Positions 1 through 9,576 of a stretch of DNA of 64,000 bases are shown here, piece by piece. Below the pieces are notes generated by a model. The model was not told the DNA's origin and made no database searches. It saw only the letters and a list, made by a program, of their open reading frames with translations. The translations under genes were made by a program, and so were the position numbers. The DNA lies in assembly GCA_903813345.2 (NCBI GenBank), contig CAIIXF020000003.1, positions 20,848,931-20,912,930 of the forward strand, in the 5' to 3' direction. The first letter of the stretch is position 1. Each line of letters starts with the position of its first letter. This DNA comes from Owenia fusiformis (lineage: Eukaryota; Annelida; Polychaeta; Sabellida; Oweniidae).

Positions 1-1985
1 CCGGGAATTTTTCAAAAGTTTAAAAATCAAGTTTGAAATTTAATTTTTTTTTTCAGTTTAAATGTTACAATTTCATTGTATTGAACTAAAGGAATATTAC
101 GAAATTGTTAATTGTAAATTGTTCTTTTACTATAGGCCTATTTTGTCATTTGAAAAGGTGGAAAAGGTTATATCTACCCCAAACCCACTCAAGTATGAGA
201 TACACCTGGTCCAGTTATGTATGGTCGGGTTTGGATAGAGGGTATATACATCGGGAAATATTTATATCTCCCCTTGGTCCCTTCGGTCCCTCGGGGAGAT
301 AGATTTATCCCATAGTTGGACGTGTTACAGGTACATACGTCATAATCGCCGCTCGCATATTTGTTCATAATGCACATAATGACTGAAAACGACAATGGAG
401 AAAAAACACAGACAATCGGGATCTGTTTGATGGTTTAAAAAAGGGAAGGAGCATACACTTTTAATCAACCAAAAAGTCGAGAAAATAAATGTGGGAATAT
501 TTGAGAGAGCAGGAAAATCCGCCCACGGCCAAGAAAACAAAACTGGACATGAATATTCTAAAATATTTCAACCATTGAACAATGTGAACCAGATGACCAA
601 GATTGGTTGAAAAACATATTATCCTATAGTCGGTTCAGGACATTGGGATTATCCCTATATATATTTTCCCTCGGGATCTGCGGCCCTCGGGCAGATATAA
701 TATATTTGCCTCGGGATAATCCCAATATCCTGAACCTCATATAGGATAATCTCTATATGTCCCTTAGGATAAACCAAAACCTATATCCAAAACCTCCTAG
801 TACATATAACCCTTATATATATAATCAGTATTCTAAAAGCTATTGCTTTGTTTAAGTTTTATACAGGTATCCAGATCTCTGCCTTATGAACATATGTTTC
901 AAGGATTATAACTCGATGGTCTTGGTGTAGTTTTTATTTGCAAACAAACTGAAGACACAAAAATTCAAAGGTCTCGCGTAACATCGAAGTGAATTCTACT
1001 TGAATTGATTTTCAATTGATGGTCAAATGGAATGATTGATTATTTTACCTAATTGTTTGCTTTTTCACACTATCTAATGACCATTTCTTGTAAGTTTTTT
1101 GTATCTACTTTATTTTATACGATTTCACACTGTGGTTACGTCTAAACGTATTAACTTCCTAAGTAAACAGTAATAAATAATAAACGACTATAAAGGTATT
1201 AGGTTAACCAAAAAGACAAACTAACCTAGAAGTTACGTATATCATATAAAGCAAACAAGAAAAAAGATAGAAACAAGCAAGCATCTCTTGGAAACTCTCT
1301 CAAAATATTGACATTTCTTTACCTACGCAATGTTACGGTGAGTCATATAATGTTCAACTTTGTTCTCTGGGTGGGCCTCTTTTGTTTTGTATTATATGTG
1401 CCTCTAGATCGAATGATTGAACACAACAGACAATTAAAAGAGACTAGGGATTGAATCAAAATGTTTGTGTTCATGAATTCTATACATTGATAAGATCCCT
1501 GTTCAGTTGGCATATCAAAAATTATCTAGAAAGAGATAAGGTAATTTGTTAATCAAAATTGATTGAGTCTTTATACAAAATAAACATAGCGTCGGAACAG
1601 CGTCGTATGACGAATATAGACCCGACCCCTCGATGCAATTACAATATATCAGAAATATAAACGATAAAAGTTATACGCAGGTATAGGATTACTAATACCC
1701 TTTGTTATATGATGATAATTCAAACATTTAATATGGAAATTAATGGATCTGTCTGTTATTCAACATTACAAGTGGTGAAGTATTTTAAGAGCAATGATTT
1801 AAGTGGACGGATTAAAGAACCTATGTTTCGCTGCATACTGGGTCTATAGAGCAGCTTTGTGATACTCTATAGCATTCTATTATGAAAGAGATATGTTTTA
1901 TCATAGAGGAATCCGATGAATTTTTTACCCTAGTGGTATTTGATTTCAATTCATACCGATATCAATATTTAGAATCTACTTCCAG
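1..1985. other. Non-coding flank with palindromic repeats
   Basis: No exon was recognised here. The stretch holds a hairpin at 266-300 (ATCTCCCC/GGGGAGAT), a longer inverted repeat at 621-748, and otherwise AT-rich unremarkable sequence. It is presumably an intron of gene A, since the exon at 1986 begins within a codon. Confidence 0.5.
621..815. repeat. Imperfect inverted repeat, member of a dispersed family
   Basis: The arm ATCCTATAGTCGGTTCAGGA... (621-653) pairs with ...CCTGAACCTCATATAGGAT (713-746). The right flank (ATATCCAAAACCTCCTAGTA) recurs almost unchanged near 39745 inside gene C. A related GGTCCCTTCGGTCCC hairpin lies at 205-310. It is probably a small MITE family. Confidence 0.6.
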
Positions 1986-4900
1986 AGCATTTGTACAACA
2001 ACAGAAGCGTTGTTGAAGGGTGTACGGATATCCGATGTAGCAATGGTGGTTCATGTATAGCGCTCATCGACAGGTCCAGATCAAATAGAACGTACTGTAA
2101 ATGTGCTAATGGATTTACAGGTAAGTCTATAAGCATTTAAGCAGACATATGGGTTATTTTGCTGATGTCGATCGAACTGTACAAAATATACATTTTACAG
2201 AGCATTTTTACAAATAGTTATGACAATTACAACTTACCTAATATCAAAATAGCAGATACACAATGGATTATATACATCGCTGTGTAATAAGAGATTCTAA
2301 TTAAGTGAATAATCAAGAGGGAGTTATTAACATTTCCCGAAAAATAAACCGCATATCTAAAATCGATTACTCATTGTTTTTGAAAATAAGAAATGGGCTA
2401 TTACGAAACAGACAATTGTGCATGAGTAGTGGGAATATAACATATATTTTATGAGGGTAATTAGAATAATACACTTTGATTTTGAGTGCAGTGAGTGCGG
2501 CGAAAGAATAAATATAATCTCTATATATCTTTTAGTGGATTGAAATAATAGGAGAGACTTACATTTTTATCCCATTGTAAATTATTCTGAATGTCGTTGG
2601 GAGGTGTTCAGAAAACTTGATCTACATGGAATTGCTATTTGAAATGCAACGGATATCACTGTTTATAAAGTGATATTCCGAATTTTGTGTTTTTCTAAAA
2701 TATAATTATCTTCACGTGATGAGAACAAACGTTATTTTTAATCATCACATACAGGGTGATTATAACGTATCGTATTTTTTACACCGCGCGTTTATCTTTC
2801 CGATGCCTTACTGAATATGGAATAAATATTTGACTGATCCTATGGTAAACGACTAATATAATGTACTGTAATAAGACCAGGATTTAAAGGTAAATGATGT
2901 AAGACTGGTGGTACATCTTTAATCATGTCTATATTCTGATAATTAATATAACATCATTATACATGTATGTTATCCAAAAGGTAAAAGAATCAAGATAACA
3001 AATATCTTAATCCAATTCTACGAAAAACATTGTTAGGGTCCCACCTCAACACGTTTTCCGAAATACTAGACTTTTTGGTATCAAAGTTGTAATGTTGATT
3101 TGCTCGTTTGGTTTTAGGCTCCTTATGTATGACCAGTCCTTGTGCACATCAGGATAACACATATCTTAATCCAACTCTACGAAAAACATTGTTAGGGTCC
3201 CACCTCAACACGTTTTCCGAAATACTAGACTTTTTGGTATCAAAGTTGTAATGTTGATTTGCTCGTTTGGTTTTAGGCTCCTTATGTATGACCAGTCCTT
3301 GTGCACATCAGGATAACACATATCTTAATCCAACTCTACGAAAAACATTGTTAGGGTCCCACCTCAACACTATTCCGAAATACTAGACTTTTTGGTATCA
3401 AAGTTGTAATGTTGATTTGCTCGTTTGGTTTTAGGCTCCTTATGTATGACCAGTCCTTGTGCACATCAGGATAACACATATCTTAATCCAACTCTACGAA
3501 AAACATTGTTAGGGTCCCACCTCAACACTATTCCGAAATACTAGACTTTGTGGTATCAAAGTGGTAATGCTGATTTGCTCGTTTGGTTTTAGGCTCGTTA
3601 TGTATGACCAGTCCTTGTGCACACGTTGGAGGATGTCAGCATGGCATATGTAATATCTCAAAAGATCAATGCGATTGTTATCCTGGTTGGTTTGGTAACA
3701 ATTGTACCACACCTGCTGAAACCTGTGATTTTACTCGTTGTAATGGCCATGGCACGTGTAACGGCCAGTTTTGTGAATGTAGAAATCCATGGAAAGGTAT
3801 AATATATTGGGCTATTTAACGTATCCTCGACATCAGTTAAAGTAATAATCATGCATTGAGTTAGAGAATTTTTAAAATCTTTTCCAAAGTTTTTTGCTCT
3901 ATTTAAGTAGATAAATAAAAAAGGTAACCCTTTTCTTGATTCATAATTCGAGTATGTACATTTTTCTTAATTAAAAGTATTATTAAGAAACTATATGTAT
4001 TGAAAATATGCGTTCTTGTGTGAATAGGTGATGGATGTACTAAGCAGAGTCAGCTTTTATTCTCAACTAATTTAAGTATGAAAACATTTGCCGAGCGATT
4101 ATTGGACGAACCATTTTGGATAGGGGTCATTGTAGTGTTGATTGTGCTTCTAATAACTGGGATGGTTTACTGTATAAAGAAGAAATGTGCCGACAACTTT
4201 GAATGTCTCCAAGAACAAAAGCCAGATGATACAGAAGTCTTTACAAGAACTGGTGAGTGTATCAGTTCAAGTATCATAGTTTGTACCCGTTCTTCGTATT
4301 CTCCAATTTTGCCCGTGTGATTATTTTTCTTAATTTTCAATTTATGAGCGTTATAAACACAGTGACATCAAATTTGTAAATGTGAAATTCATCGTTAACG
4401 ATAAAAGATGGTATCCAATTCACCATGGCGCATGCGCTCAACATTAACTATAAACTGCGCATGCGCAACGAATCACTGTATAATTGCCCTCTATTTCGTA
4501 AATTCTTTGCTTTTGTTAATCAATTCCATTATTTTATTGTTACCGGTATGTAATTCTGTATCTCTAATTCGTGGCTGTATTAACCGAACGTATATTGTTT
4601 TCTTCATTAGGGGATTATGGTCTGAATAGCTCTAAACGAAAAGGCCAACACTTCGTTATAGACATAGATAACCCAGCAATGATGGACAAACTTGATACCG
4701 GAAATGAAGCAACTGGGGTATGTGTAATTCTCCTGTTACTATAAGTATGTTATAACAGATTTCAAGGAACTCAAATACTGCCACTATCTGTATATTCCTA
4801 TATCTGTCCCACGGCATTAAGTTATATGAACATATTTTCCGAATGCCCCGTCATGTACTTAGTACAGTATACTAACTTTGTTCGTAAAAGGGTCATCCAT

Positions 4901-6949
4901 ACATATCCAGATTATGGCTAAATTGTTTATTAACTCGGTATTGACGTTATTCCAATTAAAATGTTTCATAACAGTTGTTTATGATACATTTGATAATAAC
5001 AGTTATAGTTTATGATATACCGTATGACAGAGATGCAAGTTTTACATCTGGGTTGTGTAGCATAACATTCCAATGACGAAACATTTGACTTGTCACGAAA
5101 ATCAAATAGTGAAAAATTGAGACCAGGCCGATTATACTTATATTGATTTGCTATTTGTGCTTAGATATTTACTCGTAACTCGACGGATTTGCCTTCCCTC
5201 CACAAGTATTAAATTTACCTCTTATTACAGGGTACCCTTGACATGCCTACTTCTCCACGCGTGAACGAAGACAACCTCGAGGCCGCTGCTAGGCTGTTTG
5301 CATCTATCAACCATTCACAAGAGGAAGATACAGACAGCAGAAATCTGGATAAAAAAGACGGATTCCACGGTGTGCTTGGTGCATTTAATAAAACTAATTT
5401 CACAGAAGTTCCACTTAGGAGGTCACATACAATGTACAACAGTCCAAATTCTTCAAACCAGTTCAAAGGAAGTCACTTACATAAGTCAAAATCTTCAGAT
5501 TTTGCGAAGTATGAACCTCATTTCGTAAACACACTCAAAGTTGAACCACGTGATGCACGTGACGCATTTCTAGCCAGTGAAATAGCTAAGATAAGGAACA
5601 ATGTTAGGATAAGACGTGACAGATCTAACAGTGAAAGAAAAAGACATCAATTTGCAGTAACAAAGCAATGTCACTTAGACATGACTCCTACCCCTGTCAA
5701 TGATAATGTTTTCGATTTCGACTTTGTTGACTCTTCCTTAGTTAAAGGAAATAGGACTGATGACTTGAGAAGAGAATTAAGTCAAATGGGAAAAGCAAAA
5801 TCAGAAACACACATAGACTACGACATTTGTTCGTCTTGTTCAGAAGAAATAAGGAATACTGAAGAATGTATGAGCGATGGAAATAACAGAGTCAGAGTAA
5901 AAACAAGAAAAATCTTGCAAGAATCTAAGAAATGGAACTCTTACGAGGATCGTTTGATGGCACATGCGCAGCACAATCTTTCAACCTGTAGACGATGTTG
6001 TAAGTGCTCTTGTTGCTCAAAAAGCCTTAGTTCCCATGGTCGAAGCAGAGCCGATCACCAATATCACCAGTATAGATATCAACATAAACGGAGACATCAT
6101 AAATCCAAGAAACCGAAGTTCTTTCTCGAAACAGAAGAACCATCGAATACACCATCCAGTGGCAAAACTGCAAAATCGGATCTTCGGAATAAACGTAAGT
6201 CGAAGCATCGATCTGCGAAGTGTCATAAGAGTGACTGTTCTGACCCTATCGATAATCCTATAAAGAATTTGCAAGATAATTTGTCAGTATCAGAGATGGG
6301 TGTCCCTCCGTATCAAATCAAGAAAGAGTCTGGATACGAATCAAACCAAGGCAGCCACGATCGAAGTGATGAATCAGCCACCGATTTAAGAAAATTAGTA
6401 ATATTTACGAATCACCGTAATGAGAGCTCAACAGACGGTAAGGACGATGGCTCATCGATATATTATACTGAAACGGATCTTATTGAAAAAAGTTTACAGA
6501 AAGATAAAGATAGCATTGCTCAATACAGTAGTATCGCTGTTGATATACACAATGAACCACCTGGCATTTTAGATGATCCCATGGACCCCATTAGTTCTCT
6601 CAGATCATGTAATGATATGATCTTTACTAACGATACAAATAAAGCTGCACATATGACATTTTCATCAGATGGTTTCCCCGATGAATGCGAGACTCCACTT
6701 ACAAAAATCCCAATCTCCGAAGCCGGTGAGTATTCATTATCATCGGATGGATCATCACCTTATAGTCATGGTACCAAAAAACGTCCAGTTGGTATGAGTC
6801 TTCAACGCAGAGAACATAGGCTTCGTCGTTTGATGACAGATTCAGCCTACCAATCAAAGGAATCCTCTATAGAGTGGCACAATTCACACAATAGATCCTC
6901 CACCCAAGGAAGCCCAAAATCAAACAATAGCAGTTTAAGGTATTTATAA
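1986..6949 (+). CDS. Gene A: EGF-domain single-pass membrane protein, 5' partial
   Basis: Five exons join in one frame: 1986-2120, 3593-3796, 4028-4252, 4611-4717 and 5231-6949 (phases 1-1, 1-1, 1-1, 1-0, 0-stop), about 795 residues. Acceptors are TTCCAG, TTTTAG, AATAG, CATTAG and TTACAG; donors are GTAAGT, GTATAA, GTGAGT and GTATGT. Exons 1-2 encode about three EGF-like modules (for example CSNGGSC...CKCANGFTG, then CQHGIC...CDCYPGWFGNNC and CNGHGTC...CEC). Exon 3 encodes a short stalk and the helix FWIGVIVVLIVLLITGMVYC followed by IKKK, a type I stop-transfer signal. The rest is a long cytoplasmic tail. Exon 1 starts inside a codon, so the signal peptide and probably further EGF exons lie upstream. 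No ligand or family could be named. The exon joins are inference; the modules and helix are directly visible. Confidence 0.8.
2121..3002. other. Gene A intron, first part
   Basis: AT-rich intron following the GTAAGT donor at 2121. No cysteine-rich reading frame or repeat was noticed before the 159-bp tandem array. Confidence 0.5.
3003..3637 (+). repeat. 159-bp tandem repeat, four copies, spanning a splice acceptor
   Basis: Four direct copies start near 3003, 3162, 3321 and 3479. Each contains the intron end (CGTTTGGTTTTAG) and the first ~34 bases of the gene A EGF exon (GCTCCTTATGTATGACCAGT...). Only the last copy continues into the full exon at 3593. Decoy acceptors therefore stand at about 3118, 3277 and 3435. 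The copies differ by only a few bases, so the expansion is recent. Confidence 0.92.
4428..4466 (+). promoter_or_regulatory. Two GCGCATGCGC palindromes in an intron (NRF-1-like)
   Basis: GCGCATGCGC occurs at 4428-4437 and again at 4457-4466, inside the intron before the 4611 exon of gene A. The sequence matches the core of the nuclear respiratory factor 1 consensus YGCGCAYGCGCR. Two perfect copies 29 bases apart in AT-rich DNA are unlikely by chance. They could mark an internal promoter, but no other core promoter element was recognised. Confidence 0.3.
5231..6949 (+). CDS. Gene A terminal exon: large cytoplasmic tail
   Basis: This exon opens after TTACAG and runs 572 codons plus TAA at 6947-6949, with an open frame far longer than chance in this AT-rich DNA. 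The product is hydrophilic and rich in Ser, Asp, Lys and Arg. A cysteine cluster (CRRCCKCSCC) lies near the middle. It is followed by basic runs such as KRRHHKSKKPK and RNKRKSKHR that could act as nuclear-localisation or membrane-binding patches. Near the C-terminus is RREHRLRRL. No enzymatic domain is recognisable and I do not recognise the family. Its join to the transmembrane exons rests on phase 0 at 4717/5231. The tail could be an intracellular signalling domain, possibly released by proteolysis, but that is speculation. Confidence 0.8.
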   Translation, partial: GTLDMPTSPRVNEDNLEAAARLFASINHSQEEDTDSRNLDKKDGFHGVLGAFNKTNFTEVPLRRSHTMYNSPNSSNQFKGSHLHKSKSSDFAKYEPHFVNTLKVEPRDARDAFLASEIAKIRNNVRIRRDRSNSERKRHQFAVTKQCHLDMTPTPVNDNVFDFDFVDSSLVKGNRTDDLRRELSQMGKAKSETHIDYDICSSCSEEIRNTEECMSDGNNRVRVKTRKILQESKKWNSYEDRLMAHAQHNLSTCRRCCKCSCCSKSLSSHGRSRADHQYHQYRYQHKRRHHKSKKPKFFLETEEPSNTPSSGKTAKSDLRNKRKSKHRSAKCHKSDCSDPIDNPIKNLQDNLSVSEMGVPPYQIKKESGYESNQGSHDRSDESATDLRKLVIFTNHRNESSTDGKDDGSSIYYTETDLIEKSLQKDKDSIAQYSSIAVDIHNEPPGILDDPMDPISSLRSCNDMIFTNDTNKAAHMTFSSDGFPDECETPLTKIPISEAGEYSLSSDGSSPYSHGTKKRPVGMSLQRREHRLRRLMTDSAYQSKESSIEWHNSHNRSSTQGSPKSNNSSLRYL

Positions 6950-7164
6950 ACACCTACATATTTGTTGTATAATTTCGATTTGAATGGCTTTGTATTTTGA
7001 TCATATATATTGGTAAGTGCTTCGTAAAGTACATTATAAAAACATTATAAAAACAAAAATCTACTTGTAAGTGCGTCTTGGTATTAAAAGACTTAATTGT
7101 TCACATATTTAGGATCACAAACTTATTCATAAAAGTTCTATTATTTAGCATAGCATCAATAATT

Positions 7165-7281
7165 CCTGGGTCACATTTGCTCCGATTGAGTATTTAGTTC
7201 AAAATTGTATACAGTTTTGACCAAAATACTCAATCAGCCGTGGGCCGGCCGTCTGATGAATGGGAGCAAATGTGACCCAGG
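7165..7281. repeat. Short palindromic MITE-like hairpin
   Basis: CCTGGGTCACATTTGCTCC at 7165-7183 is the exact inverse of GGAGCAAATGTGACCCAGG at 7263-7281. The inner sequences (TTGAGTATTTAG and CCAAAATACTCAA) are also roughly inverse. It lies about 215 bases after the gene A stop and so may be in its 3' UTR, where it could form a stable RNA hairpin. No target duplication was clear. Confidence 0.7.
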
Positions 7282-7679
7282 CTTAAATCAAATGCACTAT
7301 TATGTGTACAAAAAGGTAATGGATACAAAGTAACAGTACATAGCCAAAAGCAACGCACATCCAAACATAATGCGAATTATCCAGAACGAACATTAGAAAT
7401 CGTATGGCAGATACACAGTGTAGCTTTCTCGCTATTAGCATGTTCTTTCCATACACCACATGATTGCAGATTTTCATTTAGACGCTATTAATAATTTAAT
7501 ATATACTCTATTATTATTTTGAGATTGCACCGTTTAGTGCATATGATTCTCAATATACTCAACCTGTTTTGTGCCTGAGATAAGTGTGAACTGATGATGC
7601 ATGTATCTAGAACATAGACAAATGTTACAATGGAACTATGATGCATATATAATTAACAATGTTTTTTATCATTTAGATA

Positions 7680-7830
7680 ATTGAAATATGATGCTAACAT
7701 GTACGTATATAACTGTGTGTATATCAAGGTTGTTGAGATGTAATGCCTTAATATAACAGTGTTGGTTTTATAATTGAAATACGATGCCTACAACTGTGTG
7801 TATATATTTAGGTTATTGAAATATAATGCT
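7680..7830. repeat. Degenerate direct repeat
   Basis: The motif TTGAAATA(T/C)GATGC...AACTGTGTGTATAT appears near 7682 and 7773, with a partial third copy before 7830. It abuts the mariner end at 7833. The remaining 6950-7680 sequence holds no gene that I can see. Confidence 0.5.
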
Positions 7831-7832
7831 TA

Positions 7833-8520
7833 TACGAGGGGTGATCCAAAAGTCTTGGACGCCCCGCTCTAACTTTGCTATTTTCTTATATAATTACACG
7901 AAACTTTCAGATAATAAAGACCAACATCTTAACAACTTTGTGTGTAAGTTTCAACATAAACTAATATATTTTAGCTACCTTTCTAAATACTTTTTGATAC
8001 CGGGTCCCTGCCACCCGGAACGGATTTAAATATAGCAAATCAAGTCACAACTGTTATAATATGGCAAATACTTTAGGTGCAGGTGCACAACCTAGCACCA
8101 GTCATGATATGAGAGAATTTCCGACTTTCAGTCTGAGTGTCATCTGCCATCATCATCTTCGCATATTAAGACCTACTTTTCAACATATTTTTTACGAATT
8201 TGAACACATTTTTCATACCTCTTTACCAATGAATGAAAGACATTTATGAAACAGCAATTGGCTATGTGATACAAATGCTACTGGAGTGCCACTCTAAACC
8301 TCATCCAATGAGTAAAAAACATTTTCTTTCAACCCTCCTTTCAACTTGGAGAAAAGGAAGAAAATCACACGGAGCCATATCTAGACTGTATCGTGCATAT
8401 TGAAGCTGCTCAATGTCAATAATAGTGAAAATATATTGTAGTATTCTTTGTTCCACTTTGATTTCTTTCATGTTCTGCATTTCAGCAGCCATCTTGGAGC
8501 AAAAATGACACCAAAATGAG
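7833..8520 (-). mobile_element. Mariner-like remnant, left part with transposase fragment
   Basis: The end TACGAGGGGTGATCCAAAAG (7833 on) is preceded by TA (7831-7832). It is matched in inverse at 30820, where TA also follows, as expected for Tc1/mariner. On the - strand, 8492-8301 encodes a fragment containing YSLDMAPCDFLPF, the degenerate form of the mariner transposase motif YSPDLAPCDFxLF that holds the last catalytic Asp. The reading frame is short and broken, so the copy is dead. The element is interrupted after 8520 by the giant TIR unit and resumes at 30413. Confidence 0.8.
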
Positions 8521-9475
8521 AGATCTGATTATTAGTCCCGAGCCCGACAAATGTTTTTCACAGAGCGGGATATAATAAATCACAGTTACACTGTCACGTA
8601 ATTTTATAGGGCTCGCGGGATAGTCGCAATTGCAAACACCTTTATCCCGTATGAGCACTTTGTAGCACTGAGCCTCGGGACAGTCAGTTTCTCAAACTCA
8701 CTGTCCCGTAATTTTTTTTTTGCAAACGACGGGATATAATTAATTGAGACCTGACATATCCCGGCGCTGGGTAAAAAAATTTGCTGCGGGATAAAGTGAT
8801 TTCAGAACTTGACTAATGCTGATCAAAGTATATGCTATCAAGCCATCACACATCTCTATGTAATTACCATACTATATTACCCTTGCAAAAAAATCCATTT
8901 TTCATGACCTCTTTGTAGATCAAAGTATATGCTATGAAGCCATCACACATCTATGTAATTACAATACTACATGTATATTACCCTTGCAAAAATTTTCATG
9001 ACCTTTTTGTACTGTATTATATCAACATCTGTCTTTTATTTTAAAAATGTTGCTAAAGTTTATTGGGAGGGGTGGCACCTACACACTTGATTCAAAGTGC
9101 TATCTGTTATGTGGGGGGGGGGGCATCTTCACACTTCACTCACACCATGGTCTAGAAGAATCACAACTGTCACAATTCCTCATTCCATCCATCTGGTATC
9201 ATTTAAATAGCCTTGAATATAATATGCAGTATGTACATAAATCCTTGTGTGACATCCTGTATGATTTATTATGCCTATTGCTGCATATGTCTTTCTATTT
9301 TTTAATCAGCGAATATATATGTATATAAATCCTGGTGAAGTAATGTGGTCATTCCTTAAGCCGTCTCATATCATTTATCATCCTAATTGTTCATATTCAA
9401 CAGCTCCTTGCAGCGAATTAAAGAAAAGTTGTTTTTCACGATAAATACTGGTGAAGTATTGTGGCAATTTCCTCG
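8521..9475 (+). repeat. Left long terminal inverted repeat
   Basis: This arm is inverse to 29562-30403. It contains repeated CGGGAT/ATCCCG words that could fold locally. An extra internal duplication of ~95 bases (CAAAGTATATGCTAT...CCTTGCAAAAA near 8825 and 8920) is absent from the right arm. Confidence 0.88.
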
Positions 9476-9576
9476 TGTCTATCTGGTTTTCTTTGTCATC
9501 CTAATTGTTTGCTGTACATTTCTGAGGACCTGAATAAATCAATAATAAAAACATTTATTAACAAGACACACAGTGA

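Noticed and set aside
8061-8249. 62-codon + strand frame
   Set aside because: Falls in the mariner remnant on the strand opposite to the transposase fragment and resembles nothing.
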